Shown: in pieces, positions 26,470-34,348 of the stretch
Numbering within the stretch: position 1 is the stretch's first letter
Layout: each line of letters begins with the position of its first letter
NCBI RefSeq assembly: GCF_000189255.1
Contig: NZ_AEVS01000116.1
Coordinates: forward strand, 1 to 64,000
DNA length: 64,000 bases
DNA from: Vibrio brasiliensis LMG 20546
Lineage (GTDB): Bacteria > Pseudomonadota > Gammaproteobacteria > Enterobacterales > Vibrionaceae
Direction: 5' to 3'
Translations under genes and position numbers: made by a program
Notes under the pieces: model-generated
Told to the model about the DNA's origin: nothing
What the model saw: the letters and a program-made list of their open reading frames with translations, nothing else
Database searches by the model: none

Positions 26470-26752
26470 TTTTTAGATCACCTTGCTCTATTACGATTGC
26501 CAATCAATGAGACAAGCCACGTATGGACGTCCTATTTAGAAATATGTTGGTCATCAGCGCATATAGGCATAGTGGAGAGTATCTACCCTAAACGGCTTCG
26601 GGGCAGAGCCGTGCTAGCGATAAACACGCTGGCACGCCCTTGTACAAAAACGGTAGATAGCTCACAAGGACACCGGAGCAAGGTCTCCCTAAGCATATTG
26701 CTTCAACACCACTAAGCAACCTTCGTAAGTGCCCCAGACAAGTACAGAGCTA
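26470..26752. other. Gap with two adjacent hairpins
   Basis: Two hairpins, ACGGCT/AGCCGT (26591-26611) and GCTAGCG/CGCTGGC (about 26612-26633), follow the kinase gene. They may end its transcript, but no T tract follows. No convincing gene is seen. Confidence 0.4.
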
Positions 26753-27301
26753 TTAGGTGTTTTTCAAAAGGCGGTAGAGAGTTGCTCGCCCAATACCTAG
26801 CTCTTTTGCTGCTTGAGACTTCGAACGCCCCTTATCTAAAAGCTTCTGTATATCACCACCAGTAACGTTAGCTTTAGGTCTACCGATGTGTTTACCTGAT
26901 GCCTTAGCCGCTGCAATCCCTTCTGCTTGACGCTCGCGAATCAGTTCTCTCTCCATCTGCGCGACTGCTGCCAGTATGCTGAGTACGCCTTTTTGAGCTG
27001 CACTCATCGAACCATCAAATCGCATGCCTTCTTTGTGGAACTGTACTGATACACCCTTGCTATTCATTTGTTCCACCAAAGTAACCGCGTCTCCAGCACC
27101 TGAACGACAAATTCTATCTAAGCTGTGGACGTGTAAGGTATCTCCTTCCCTTACGTAATCTAAGCACGCCTTTAGTTGTGGTCTATCAGTAGTCTTAGCG
27201 GAAACCTTTTCTTCAAACGTTTTATCGAGGTTAACGCCAACTAACTGCCTATCTGTAGACTGCTCTACCGTACTAACTCGAATATATCCAACATCTGCCA
27301 T
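26753..27301 (-). CDS. Serine recombinase (resolvase/invertase family)
   Basis: The 182-aa protein is a small serine recombinase of the resolvase/DNA-invertase family. The catalytic serine is in YIRVSTVEQ (Ser10); the segments LHVHSLDRICRSG and AVAQMERELIRERQ are typical, and a C-terminal HTH of Hin type (SKSQAAKELGIGRATLYRLL) binds the site. The ATG at 27301 is preceded by GGGG; an upstream codon is rejected. The upstream DNA has several inverted repeats that could be its res or inversion sites. It could resolve dimers of the element or flip a segment. Confidence 0.92.
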   Translation of the reverse strand: MADVGYIRVSTVEQSTDRQLVGVNLDKTFEEKVSAKTTDRPQLKACLDYVREGDTLHVHSLDRICRSGAGDAVTLVEQMNSKGVSVQFHKEGMRFDGSMSAAQKGVLSILAAVAQMERELIRERQAEGIAAAKASGKHIGRPKANVTGGDIQKLLDKGRSKSQAAKELGIGRATLYRLLKNT

Positions 27302-27430
27302 TTCAATACCCCACCGTCTCAAAACCCTTTAAGACTTTTAGTATTACATGTATCAAAATAACCAACAAGACCTTTTGACACAAAAATTGATACAGTCTCA
27401 AAAGGTATACTTTAGATACACACTACCAAT
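27302..27430. promoter_or_regulatory. Candidate recombination site region of serine recombinase
   Basis: The 130 bases upstream of the recombinase hold inverted repeats: TGTATCAA (27349-27356) with TTGATACA (27387-27394), and ACCTTTTGA (27370-27378) with TCAAAAGGT (27398-27406). Resolvases usually act on such subsites beside their own gene. The assignment is by position and symmetry only. Confidence 0.4.
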
Positions 27431-27458
27431 TCAACCTGCATCTACCAAACATTTATAT

Positions 27459-27487
27459 TGATCCAAGTCCCCCACTAACTAGGATCA
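27459..27487 (+). promoter_or_regulatory. Inverted repeat, copy 2, upstream of 68-aa gene
   Basis: TGATCCAAGT and ACTAGGATCA (one mismatch) enclose a 9-base loop, matching the copy at 21845-21873 in arm sequence, loop size and distance from a start codon (51 bases here). It is probably a shared binding site for an element regulator. Confidence 0.6.
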
Positions 27488-27537
27488 CTGAGGTGGTGGA
27501 AAATACTAGCTTCGAAAGCCAGTAAAGGAACTTAAGA

Positions 27538-27744
27538 ATGTACAAGACTCAATCAAATGTTGTAGACCCATGTAAGAGGCGCATTCACTTATTGTGTAAT
27601 AAGTTTGAGAGCGTCGATGTTGACGGCTTGGAGGACTGGGAATTTCATGAATTTAGAGGCAAAGCTGAGTCTTGCTTAGATATCGCGAAAGACTGTGGCT
27701 ATAAGGAAGAAATTTCTCGCTTAAAAATGTTACTCGGGAAATGA
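27538..27744 (+). CDS. Hypothetical island protein, 68 aa
   Basis: The protein is not recognised. It is small, soluble and contains four cysteines (CKR, LCNK, SCLD, DCG). A good AAGGA ribosome site seven bases before the ATG supports translation, and the inverted repeat upstream suggests shared control with the AlpA-like gene. A hairpin at 27780-27806 follows it. Confidence 0.6.
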   Translation: MYKTQSNVVDPCKRRIHLLCNKFESVDVDGLEDWEFHEFRGKAESCLDIAKDCGYKEEISRLKMLLGK

Positions 27745-28087
27745 CTGTAGCTCGAAGGCAAAGCAATAACCAACATCTAACGCAGGGCTCCTAGCAGTCC
27801 TGCGTTCTCAAAATCGCCTTTGGCCCTTTTCTTAACTGAACTAAAGCTGATTCACAATTGATGACTATGCGTTGGCCTTACCATAATTATCCGAAGAAGT
27901 TCTGACACAAATCTCTTGCAAAAAATTCACAAGCATCCTGTGTAATGATAAGCACATCACGTATCTGGAGCAGTAGTGCTAGTTAAACCCTATTTAGTGC
28001 CGCTCTGCATTGAATCCTGTTAACTCTATCTCTAAGTTTGAGAAGGTAGCATTCTTGTAAATACACGCATCGAGAAGAACATATAGT
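27745..28087. other. Gap in island (343 bp)
   Basis: It holds a terminator-like hairpin (ACGCAGG / CCTGCGT, about 27780-27806) after the 68-aa gene. Nothing else is recognised. Confidence 0.5.
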
Positions 28088-28402
28088 ATGGCGACGCTTT
28101 CAACTTTAACTCACGACTTAGCAAACATTTTTACTCTAGACACCGCTTTGTACATCTTAGCCATTATTATTGGGTATGGGGTCGCTGCTACTTACTGGGC
28201 TCATTTAGTCAGAGTCCATCAAGTAAATGTAGCCAGAAGTCGTGGTGGCAACTTTGCTGTATCTAAGGAAAATTGTGACGATAGCTCGTCAAGTTATCTG
28301 TGGCATGAGTTCATCTGTATTTATTCACGTCACCAGACGTCGGAAAAAGATCAGGAATGTGATAAACGGCGGAGATCGCATTTTGCGAAAAAGATTAAGT
28401 AA
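28088..28402 (+). CDS. Possible small membrane protein, 104 aa
   Basis: The frame starts with ATG, but only a weak purine run precedes it. The N-terminal half has one probable membrane helix (TALYILAIIIGYGVAATYWA), and the C-terminal half is polar with many Lys, Arg and Ser. A second overlapping frame from about 28242 is also open, so the 3' part may be frameshifted. The family is not recognised. Confidence 0.4.
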   Translation: MATLSTLTHDLANIFTLDTALYILAIIIGYGVAATYWAHLVRVHQVNVARSRGGNFAVSKENCDDSSSSYLWHEFICIYSRHQTSEKDQECDKRRRSHFAKKIK

Positions 28403-28809
28403 TCATCGCTCACGAGTTAAGCTGATTTAGCTTTGAACCCGACTATCCTAAACACATATGCATCATTTGAATCAGCGATGCCTCAAGAGAAGTATTCTTA
28501 ACCACGTTCACTTAGGCAGTTCTGACCAAAATTTATCTGCTAATCACAGAGTCAGGCAACTCAGAACTGACACATTTTTGCCCCAAAATTGTTTAGAGTA
28601 AATGGTCATTGGATTTTTGATGCTGTTTGTTTGACCTACCAAAACTTATCCGAATTCAGCACATCTAGAATTATACATCACTGAGCAGTTCAACCTCTCA
28701 ATGTGATTTTTAACTTATTGATTAAACATTGAAGCCATAGGTTATAGACTGCATTACATGGGCGTGCAATATAACGTATGGCCGTATAGATAAACGTTAA
28801 ATATAGCCC
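28403..28809. other. Gap in island (407 bp)
   Basis: The sequence is A+T-rich, with no gene, RNA or repeat recognised. Confidence 0.5.
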
Positions 28810-28826
28810 TCAGACAGGTTGAGGGC
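28805..28826 (-). terminator. Hairpin overlapping stop of HTH gene
   Basis: GCCCTCA-GACAGGT-TGAGGGC spans the stop codon of the minus-strand HTH gene. It may terminate transcription, although the T tract is short. Confidence 0.4.
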
Positions 28827-29217
28827 CATTTACAATTTTGCTAATAGTACTCTGTTGGACACCATATTGAGATGCCAGCTGAACTTGATTATAACGACCT
28901 GAATGATAGAAGTGATAAATCTCTTTTTTAGCTATATCACTAAGTCGAGATGTTGGGAACTGTACATTTGCAAGCTGCACTAGCTGGTTATAAGCGGTAA
29001 TGTGTCTATTTAAGTTATCTCGGCATCTATTTAACTCAAGCATTAAAGACGAATATTTTAAGGCATCCTCTTCTGTGCTCATTGTGCTTTGGAGCATTCG
29101 AAGCTGTGCTTCGTAAGTATTGTAATGATGCTGTAATTCAGTAACTGCTTGTTTAGATCGAGCTAGGTCTTCGCGGGTAACTTGCTGTTGTTGCTGAATT
29201 ATGGGTTCAAAATGCAT
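28810..29217 (-). CDS. HTH protein with coiled coil, 135 aa
   Basis: The first 20 residues are Gln-rich (MHFEPIIQQQQQ), the middle is a coiled coil (about 25-85), and the C-terminal 45 residues form a helix-turn-helix (YNQVQLASQYGVQQSTISKI). The ATG at 29217 is chosen because AAGG precedes it; a longer frame upstream reads through an inverted repeat. It lies at the integrase end of the island. It is likely a transcription regulator that binds the 17-bp inverted repeat in its own leader, but this is inferred. Confidence 0.7.
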   Translation of the reverse strand: MHFEPIIQQQQQVTREDLARSKQAVTELQHHYNTYEAQLRMLQSTMSTEEDALKYSSLMLELNRCRDNLNRHITAYNQLVQLANVQFPTSRLSDIAKKEIYHFYHSGRYNQVQLASQYGVQQSTISKIVNGPQPV

Positions 29218-29229
29218 GTTCTTGTACCT

Positions 29230-29280
29230 TTGGAATAAATGGAATACCGAAAGAATACAGAAATATTCCATTTATTCCAA
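29230..29280 (-). promoter_or_regulatory. Perfect 17-bp inverted repeat upstream of HTH gene
   Basis: TTGGAATAAATGGAATA (29230-29246) and its exact complement (29264-29280) are separated by 17 bases. The promoter-proximal arm overlaps the first bases of the ribosome site of the downstream gene. It could be an operator for a dimer or an mRNA hairpin that hides the ribosome site. Confidence 0.7.
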
Positions 29281-29454
29281 GCGATTTTTTGGTTTCAAGA
29301 TACTTTTACTAATATGTTAGAAACAATCTATGGCAATTCCCTAAATCGTTTCTGCCCAAGAGTGCGTTAGCAACCATTTCTGCTAACTGTGATTGTCAGC
29401 TCATTTAGATACACGGAGAACTACCGACGTAAGCAGTTAGTCGAGATAGTTCTC

Positions 29455-30696
29455 TTATCTAATTTCGAGCAATCGACTCTCCCAAAGCTCCAGTGCACTT
29501 CTCTTCTCGGTCATATAGTCATAGCGATCATAATGCTTGCTAGAGACGTCATTGAGAGCGTGGTTTTGGATACGATCCCTGATTTCCTTTGTCAGCCCTG
29601 CGTCCCCTGCTAGCGTCTTTACCGTTCTCCTAATATCCCTAGGAACAAACTTACTGAAGCCTGTACGCTTGCAGAATAACCGAATAACCTTCGAAAAGTA
29701 GTTGGACTCTAGGTGCCCTGTAGCCGTTGAGCACGGAAATAGAAACTCACCTCTACCGCTCAGCTCACGCAATTGATAAAACAGATCCATCGCTGTACCA
29801 GTCAATGGTATTAGGTTAGGAAGGCCGTTCTTAGATATAGAGCCGACAATCTCAAATGTCTGTTCCTTGAAGTTGACAGACTCCCACTTGCTCGACATCA
29901 CTTCGATTGGTCGTTGACCACCCAGATGGAAACACAGCTTGATCAAGATTTCGACATCTTGCCTAAAGTGTTCACTGTATTCTCCGCTCAAGAGGGAACT
30001 CGTTTCACTCCAAGTCAGCCACCTATCACCGACCTTATCGGCATTAGGCTGTTTAGGTACAGCTGTAACAGGGTTAAAAGATATGCCAAACAGTATTTCA
30101 CTGCTCATATTGGCTGGATCGTTATCATGTCTTAACCCGTAATTAAACGCGGCGTGTAAATATGAACGTACTTTATTGCTTTGTACTATTGCTCCACGTT
30201 GAATCATTTTAGCCAGAACAAGCTTAATATCCGTAGAGGTAACATCCTTAGCTTTTCTATCCTGTGGTATCACGCTATAAACGTCAGTAGACATGGCCTT
30301 CAGCACACTCCTCCACGTTCGTTTACCGTCATCCTTCATCTTTTGCACATAACTTTCTACCAGCTGTTGGAAGCTGCCTCTCATCGCCTCTGCAGCTTTG
30401 ACCTCGGCTTCTTCGCGTTTCTGCCCCTCAATCTCGCTTTTCGGGTCTTTGCCCTCTGCTAACATAGCTCGGTAAACGCTGACTTCTGCCCTTGCATCAA
30501 CCAAAGACATCTCAGGAAAAACCCCAAGTCTAATGAAGGTTGCTTTACGTTGGTTGAAATACCTAAATACAAACCGCTTAGACGCTTTGGTTACCTGAAC
30601 GCCTAACTTACCCATACCACGCTGCTTATCGCTATCCCATATGTAGAAAGGGTTTGCTTTGGGTTTAACACCCTTTATCTCTGATACAGTTAGCAT
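29455..30696 (-). CDS. int: P4-type tyrosine integrase
   Basis: Integrase of the island, 413 aa. It has a DUF4102-like N-terminal arm-binding region, a core-binding domain (about 105-215) and a C-terminal catalytic domain with Arg262 (GGQRPIEV), an RDIRRT box with Arg356 in place of the usual HxLR box, His379 (IQNHALND) and a probable catalytic Tyr389 (SKHYDRYDY). An upstream TTG start is possible, but the ATG with GGAG is preferred. It lies beside attR and reads inward. The left and right arm sites at 20559 and 30737 probably bind it. Confidence 0.95.
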   Translation of the reverse strand: MLTVSEIKGVKPKANPFYIWDSDKQRGMGKLGVQVTKASKRFVFRYFNQRKATFIRLGVFPEMSLVDARAEVSVYRAMLAEGKDPKSEIEGQKREEAEVKAAEAMRGSFQQLVESYVQKMKDDGKRTWRSVLKAMSTDVYSVIPQDRKAKDVTSTDIKLVLAKMIQRGAIVQSNKVRSYLHAAFNYGLRHDNDPANMSSEILFGISFNPVTAVPKQPNADKVGDRWLTWSETSSLLSGEYSEHFRQDVEILIKLCFHLGGQRPIEVMSSKWESVNFKEQTFEIVGSISKNGLPNLIPLTGTAMDLFYQLRELSGRGEFLFPCSTATGHLESNYFSKVIRLFCKRTGFSKFVPRDIRRTVKTLAGDAGLTKEIRDRIQNHALNDVSSKHYDRYDYMTEKRSALELWESRLLEIR

Positions 30697-30736
30697 AGGA
30701 AAGTTCTCCGGCTTCCTTGTTTGACTAAGTAGCAAA

Positions 30737-30762
30737 TTTAGTCAAACAATTAGTCAAACAAG
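30737..30762 (+). repeat. Putative integrase arm site, right
   Basis: Two direct copies of TTAGTCAAACAA, one base different from the left copy at 20559-20584 and in the same orientation. It lies 40 bases upstream of the integrase start. Confidence 0.6.
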
Positions 30763-30887
30763 GATAAAATCATTTAGAGCACCACGTTACCGCATGAAAG
30801 GCAGAAAAACAATAAACAACTGTTTTATATGAAATTAATTTATCTAACGATATCGAGAGAGATCCTATGAAACCTAAAACCTATCGA

Positions 30888-30932
30888 CTCCTAAGGGATA
30901 GGTCACAGGTTCGAATCCTGTCGGGAGCGCCA
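30888..30932 (+). repeat. attR: 45-bp copy of tRNA-Arg 3' end
   Basis: An exact repeat of 20457-20501, including the CCA end. The 5' half of a tRNA is absent here, so this is a remnant attachment site and not a gene. Confidence 0.95.
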
Positions 30933-30940
30933 GACCTCAC

Positions 30941-30978
30941 AACGGACTAAATGATTACTTGTCATTTAGTCCGTTTTT
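30941..30978 (+). terminator. Displaced tRNA-Arg terminator
   Basis: AACGGACTAAATGA / TCATTTAGTCCGTT forms a 14-bp stem followed by a TTTT tail. In the empty site it would sit just after the tRNA gene. Confidence 0.85.
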
Positions 30979-31176
30979 GCTTCTTACCGCCAAAACTTCT
31001 CTTCAATTTACAAGATTCGAACCGCTTTCTTACCTGAAAGAAAATCAAACCACCTACACTGTAATGACAGACCATACGTTGTGCGAGAAATACCACATAG
31101 CGGCGCAAACAAACCTTCAACAATTGAAAACAAATCATCTAAAATAGTTATTAATAAAGTTATCGATAGTCACAGA

Positions 31177-31683
31177 ATGAAAAAGAGTAACTTAGAGACG
31201 AACACTGGTCATCGCTTCATATCAAAAGCTAAAACAGCCTACAAAATTCATATCCACACACCGGATGACAAGGTTCTTCATCGCTCTGTGGGATACATTC
31301 GTATCGGTGAAAAAAAGGGGCTGAAAAAGGCAATCAAGCTGCGTAATGAACTTGGTAGCGAAATGTGGGGTAAATTTTGGCGCAAGCTGCTTAAAGACCC
31401 TTATCTGATGACTCGTCTGCCCCACTCTCTTGAACCCAAGATAATTTTTAAGCCCAGACCAACCAAAGATAATCCTACGGCAAAAGATGAATGTTATATT
31501 GCCGCCTGGCGTAACTATGATGCGGATGGAAAGCTGATCTATAAAAGTGTCGTCTGCTCAATCAAGAAGCATGGCCGTTTGGCGGCCTACTCAAAAACCA
31601 AAAAAGCACTGCTGGAAGCCAACAAAGAGAACCTTGAGATCCTTGAGTTTATGGGACGGCTAAACAGCATCGACCTTAAATAG
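31177..31683 (+). CDS. AP2-like DNA-binding domain protein
   Basis: The 168-aa protein has a segment with the character of an AP2-type DNA-binding fold (FISKAKTAYKIHIHTPDDK then HRSVGYIRIGEKKGLKKAIK) and a second similar half (CYIAAWRNYDADGKLIYKSV). It is very basic. The ATG at 31177 is chosen because MKKSNLE matches the usual start in Vibrio relatives; a GTG 32 codons earlier is possible. No SD is obvious. Function is unknown; some databases give such proteins misleading transporter names. It lies between the tRNA terminator and ompA. Confidence 0.6.
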   Translation: MKKSNLETNTGHRFISKAKTAYKIHIHTPDDKVLHRSVGYIRIGEKKGLKKAIKLRNELGSEMWGKFWRKLLKDPYLMTRLPHSLEPKIIFKPRPTKDNPTAKDECYIAAWRNYDADGKLIYKSVVCSIKKHGRLAAYSKTKKALLEANKENLEILEFMGRLNSIDLK

Positions 31684-31692
31684 TACAAAATA

Positions 31693-31718
31693 AAAAAGCT
31701 TTGTGTTTCCACAAAGCT
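31693..31718 (+). terminator. Bidirectional terminator
   Basis: AAAGCTTTGTG-TTTC-CACAAAGCTTT has A and T tracts on both sides and lies between convergent genes (AP2-like and ompA). Confidence 0.85.
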
Positions 31719-31774
31719 TTTTAATACATCAAGCAATCAAAGTGTCGCTAGCCACTTTCAACTTTTCGTCGCAA

Positions 31775-32743
31775 CTACTCTTGGTACTCGAAAGCAGGAA
31801 CAACAATTTCTACGCGGCGGTTCTGCTCTCGGCCTTCACGTGTCTCATTTGAAGCAATAGGGTTATTCTCCCCTTCACCACTTACAGTAATACGGCTGCT
31901 ATCGATACCTTCACTCTCTAGTGCATTTGCTACTGATTGAGCACGCTTCTCAGATAACTTCTGGTTGTATGCTGCAGCGCCGCTAGAGTCGGTGTAACCT
32001 GTTATTTCGACATTAGCTTGTGGGTATTGATTCATAAACTGAACCAGTTCATCAAGGATTGATTTACTTTCTTCTTTCAACTCTGAACTATTTAGCGCAA
32101 AGCTACCTGAATCAACGAGTTTAGTTTCGAAAGTTTTAACCACTGGTGTAACAACCACTTCCTCAACAACCGTTTCTTCAACAACTTTCTCTTCGATCAC
32201 AACAGCCTCTTCCTGTTGAGGCTCACTGCCACCAAACTTGTATACTAGGCCAAGTGTCGCACTGTTCACTGCTGCTTTAACAAGATCATTGTTCACATCA
32301 GTCAGGCGTTGATATTCAATACGTACTGCGAAATTGTCATCAGACTCAATCTCAAAGCCGATCGCGCCTAAGTATGAGTTATCATCCTTGTTGCCGTACT
32401 CGACACGAGCGCCACCCAACTTACCGTATACAGAAATGTCTTCTGTCAAAGGTAGATTCAGTTTAGGTGCAATAGTAAATGCTTTTACTTTTTCATCCGC
32501 TAGCCCGTCAGCGGTAAACTCACCCAGGTAGTCATAACCCGCTTCAAGCGACAACATATCAAAGAACTCATAACCTGCGATAACGCCAGCTGTCATTGAA
32601 TCATCGTCACAATCACTTGTCAGAGCAGTACATGCATCATCAAGCCAGGATTTACCGACTTTACCACCTAAATAAAACTCTGCGTTTGCACTTGCTGACG
32701 CTAGTAACAAAGCCCCCGACATAACCACTGCTAACTTTTTCAT
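31775..32743 (-). CDS. ompA: OmpA-family outer membrane protein, copy 1
   Basis: The 322-aa protein has a signal peptide (MKKLAVVMSGALLLASASANA, start at 32743, not the longer frame), an eight-stranded barrel domain (about 22-190), a Val/Glu-rich linker (EEKVVEETVVEEVVV) and a C-terminal OmpA peptidoglycan-binding domain (VEITGYTDSSGAAAYNQKLS; GREQNRRVEIVV). It anchors the outer membrane to the cell wall. It lies downstream of a close paralogue in the same direction, separated by about 200 bases with its own ribosome site. Confidence 0.93.
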   Translation of the reverse strand: MKKLAVVMSGALLLASASANAEFYLGGKVGKSWLDDACTALTSDCDDDSMTAGVIAGYEFFDMLSLEAGYDYLGEFTADGLADEKVKAFTIAPKLNLPLTEDISVYGKLGGARVEYGNKDDNSYLGAIGFEIESDDNFAVRIEYQRLTDVNNDLVKAAVNSATLGLVYKFGGSEPQQEEAVVIEEKVVEETVVEEVVVTPVVKTFETKLVDSGSFALNSSELKEESKSILDELVQFMNQYPQANVEITGYTDSSGAAAYNQKLSEKRAQSVANALESEGIDSSRITVSGEGENNPIASNETREGREQNRRVEIVVPAFEYQE

Positions 32744-32949
32744 GAGAACTCCCTCATCAATCAGATGTTTACCTATTCCATGAGCCCAGAAATACTTGGT
32801 AAACGATATAGTAATATTGCATATCCAACTCAAATTGATATGCAAGCTTTATAACGAAGGGATTATAAGTGTTTTCACTGTCTCACGAATAAGACAAAGC
32901 CCCAACCAGAGGTTGAGGCTTCAATACTAACGTTGTTTTATATTATTTA

Positions 32950-33924
32950 TTATTGCTGAACTTGGTACTCGAATGTCGGTACAATCACTTCAACACGGCG
33001 GTTCTGTTGACGACCTTCACGAGTATCGTTTGACGCTACAGGGTTGTTTTCACCTTCGCCGCGAGCAGTAATACGTGATGCATCAATACCTTTTTGCTCT
33101 AGGGTAGACGCTACAGATTCTGCACGCTTTTCAGAAACTACCTGGTTGTATTCAGCCGCGCCTGATGAATCTGTGTAGCCGATAACTTCAACTTTAGCTT
33201 GTGGGTAAGTGTTTAAGAACTCTACCAGTTCATCTAGCTGAGATGCGCTCTCAGGCTTAAGCTGAGTGCTGTTTAGTTCGAAGCTGCCTGTACCTAGAAG
33301 CTGAGTTTCAAAAGTCTTAGTTTCAACAACTGGTTCTACTGGCGTTTCTTCAACAACTTCTTCGACCATCTCTTCTTCAACAACGACAACTGGCGCAGCT
33401 TCTTCGTTGCTACCGAACTTGTACACTACACCAAGAGTCGCGCTGTTGCCCATTGCACGAACTTGCTCGTTGTTTGCATCAGTGATTGTTTGGTATTCAA
33501 CACGTACTGTAACATTCTCGTGTGAATCGAATTCTACACCTGCAGCACCCATGTATGATGCATCTTCTTTGTTACCGTACTTAACGTAAGCGCCACCAAA
33601 CTTACCGTATAGTGAGATGTCGTTTGTAATTGGCAGATTCAGTTTAGGTGCCAACGTGAACGCTTCTACTTTATCGTCATTGAGACCATCAGTAGTGAAC
33701 TTACCCAGGTAATCATAACCACCTTCAATTGATAAGAAATCCCACATTTCGTAACCAACGAATGCACCCGCAGTAGAAGCATCATCATCACAGTTTGCTG
33801 TCGCTGCTGTACAAGCGTCATCTAACCATGATTTACCAACTTTACCACCCACGTAAAGCTCAGCCATTGAAGGTGCTGATGCAAGAAGAAGTGATGCTGA
33901 AATTACCGCTGCTAATTTTTTCAT
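32950..33924 (-). CDS. ompA: OmpA-family outer membrane protein, copy 2
   Basis: The 324-aa protein is similar to the preceding gene throughout: signal peptide (MKKLAAVISASLLLASAPSM), barrel, a Val/Glu linker, and a C-terminal OmpA domain (VEVIGYTDSSGAAEYNQVVS). This copy is directly behind the promoter region and probably the main ompA. An upstream stem-loop in the leader may affect mRNA stability. Confidence 0.93.
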   Translation of the reverse strand: MKKLAAVISASLLLASAPSMAELYVGGKVGKSWLDDACTAATANCDDDASTAGAFVGYEMWDFLSIEGGYDYLGKFTTDGLNDDKVEAFTLAPKLNLPITNDISLYGKFGGAYVKYGNKEDASYMGAAGVEFDSHENVTVRVEYQTITDANNEQVRAMGNSATLGVVYKFGSNEEAAPVVVVEEEMVEEVVEETPVEPVVETKTFETQLLGTGSFELNSTQLKPESASQLDELVEFLNTYPQAKVEVIGYTDSSGAAEYNQVVSEKRAESVASTLEQKGIDASRITARGEGENNPVASNDTREGRQQNRRVEVIVPTFEYQVQQ

Positions 33925-33969
33925 TGTTTTGATTCCTCAAATCTGAATGTTTTTTAGCCTGAGTGCACA

Positions 33970-34004
33970 TTTCCATTTACCCTTTTGAAAGGCCTAAATG
34001 GAAA
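33970..34004 (-). promoter_or_regulatory. Strong stem-loop in ompA leader
   Basis: The outer arms TTTCCATTTA/TAAATGGAAA and inner arms CCTTT/AAAGG form an extended hairpin about 46 bases upstream of the ompA start. A 5' stem-loop of this kind stabilises ompA mRNA in enterobacteria; here the role is inferred. Confidence 0.5.
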
Positions 34005-34321
34005 CAGGGCACGACTTATCATTTATCTTGGCTAAAACTAAACTTGTAGTAGATATCTCTACCCAAGTAAGAATACGCAGCGAACTATAAACTCATTTCT
34101 CAGAATTCAAAGTAGGATTTTGTCAAAGCATTGTTAGAGAAAAATCAGAAAATCCACATCAGATAATGGGAAGCTAAGTAGGATAAGGCATAAGCGAAGA
34201 TCAAATTTTTTCCGATAAAAATCAAAAAACTAGGGAACAAAATCAAAATTCTCAATACTGAGAAAGACAATTGTAGGGTTGAAGCTACAACTAAGTTGTT
34301 AGCCTGAACATCAGATAAAAA

Positions 34322-34348
34322 AAACCGCAGCCTTTCGCCGCGGTTTCG
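34322..34348 (-). terminator. Terminator of gltX
   Basis: AAACCGCGGCG-AAAG-GCTGCGGTTT followed by a T tract on the minus strand, about 25 bases past the gltX stop. Confidence 0.85.

Larger units (their letters stand above)
20457..30932. mobile_element. Integrated genomic island in tRNA-Arg(CCU), ~10.4 kb
   Basis: The island is bounded by 45-bp direct repeats and has a P4-type integrase next to the right end. It contains an AlpA-like regulator, a YagK/YfjJ-type protein, HTH proteins, a serine recombinase, a hybrid kinase and unknown genes. The tRNA terminator is displaced to 30941-30978 beyond the right repeat, confirming insertion between tRNA and terminator. There are no capsid, tail, large terminase or conjugation genes, so it would need a helper to move between cells if it is a satellite. 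Confidence 0.93.

Noticed and set aside
26497-26715. 72-codon frame after the hybrid kinase
   Set aside because: It runs through two hairpins, has no ribosome site and no recognisable protein character.
29389-29613. Plus-strand frame of about 74 codons
   Set aside because: Most of it is antisense to the integrase gene and shows no independent coding signs.
30888-30932. Second tRNA-Arg gene
   Set aside because: Only the 3' half from the anticodon loop is present, with no acceptor or D-arm 5' part; it is attR.
20457-30932. Complete prophage
   Set aside because: No capsid, portal, tail, large terminase or lysis genes are present.
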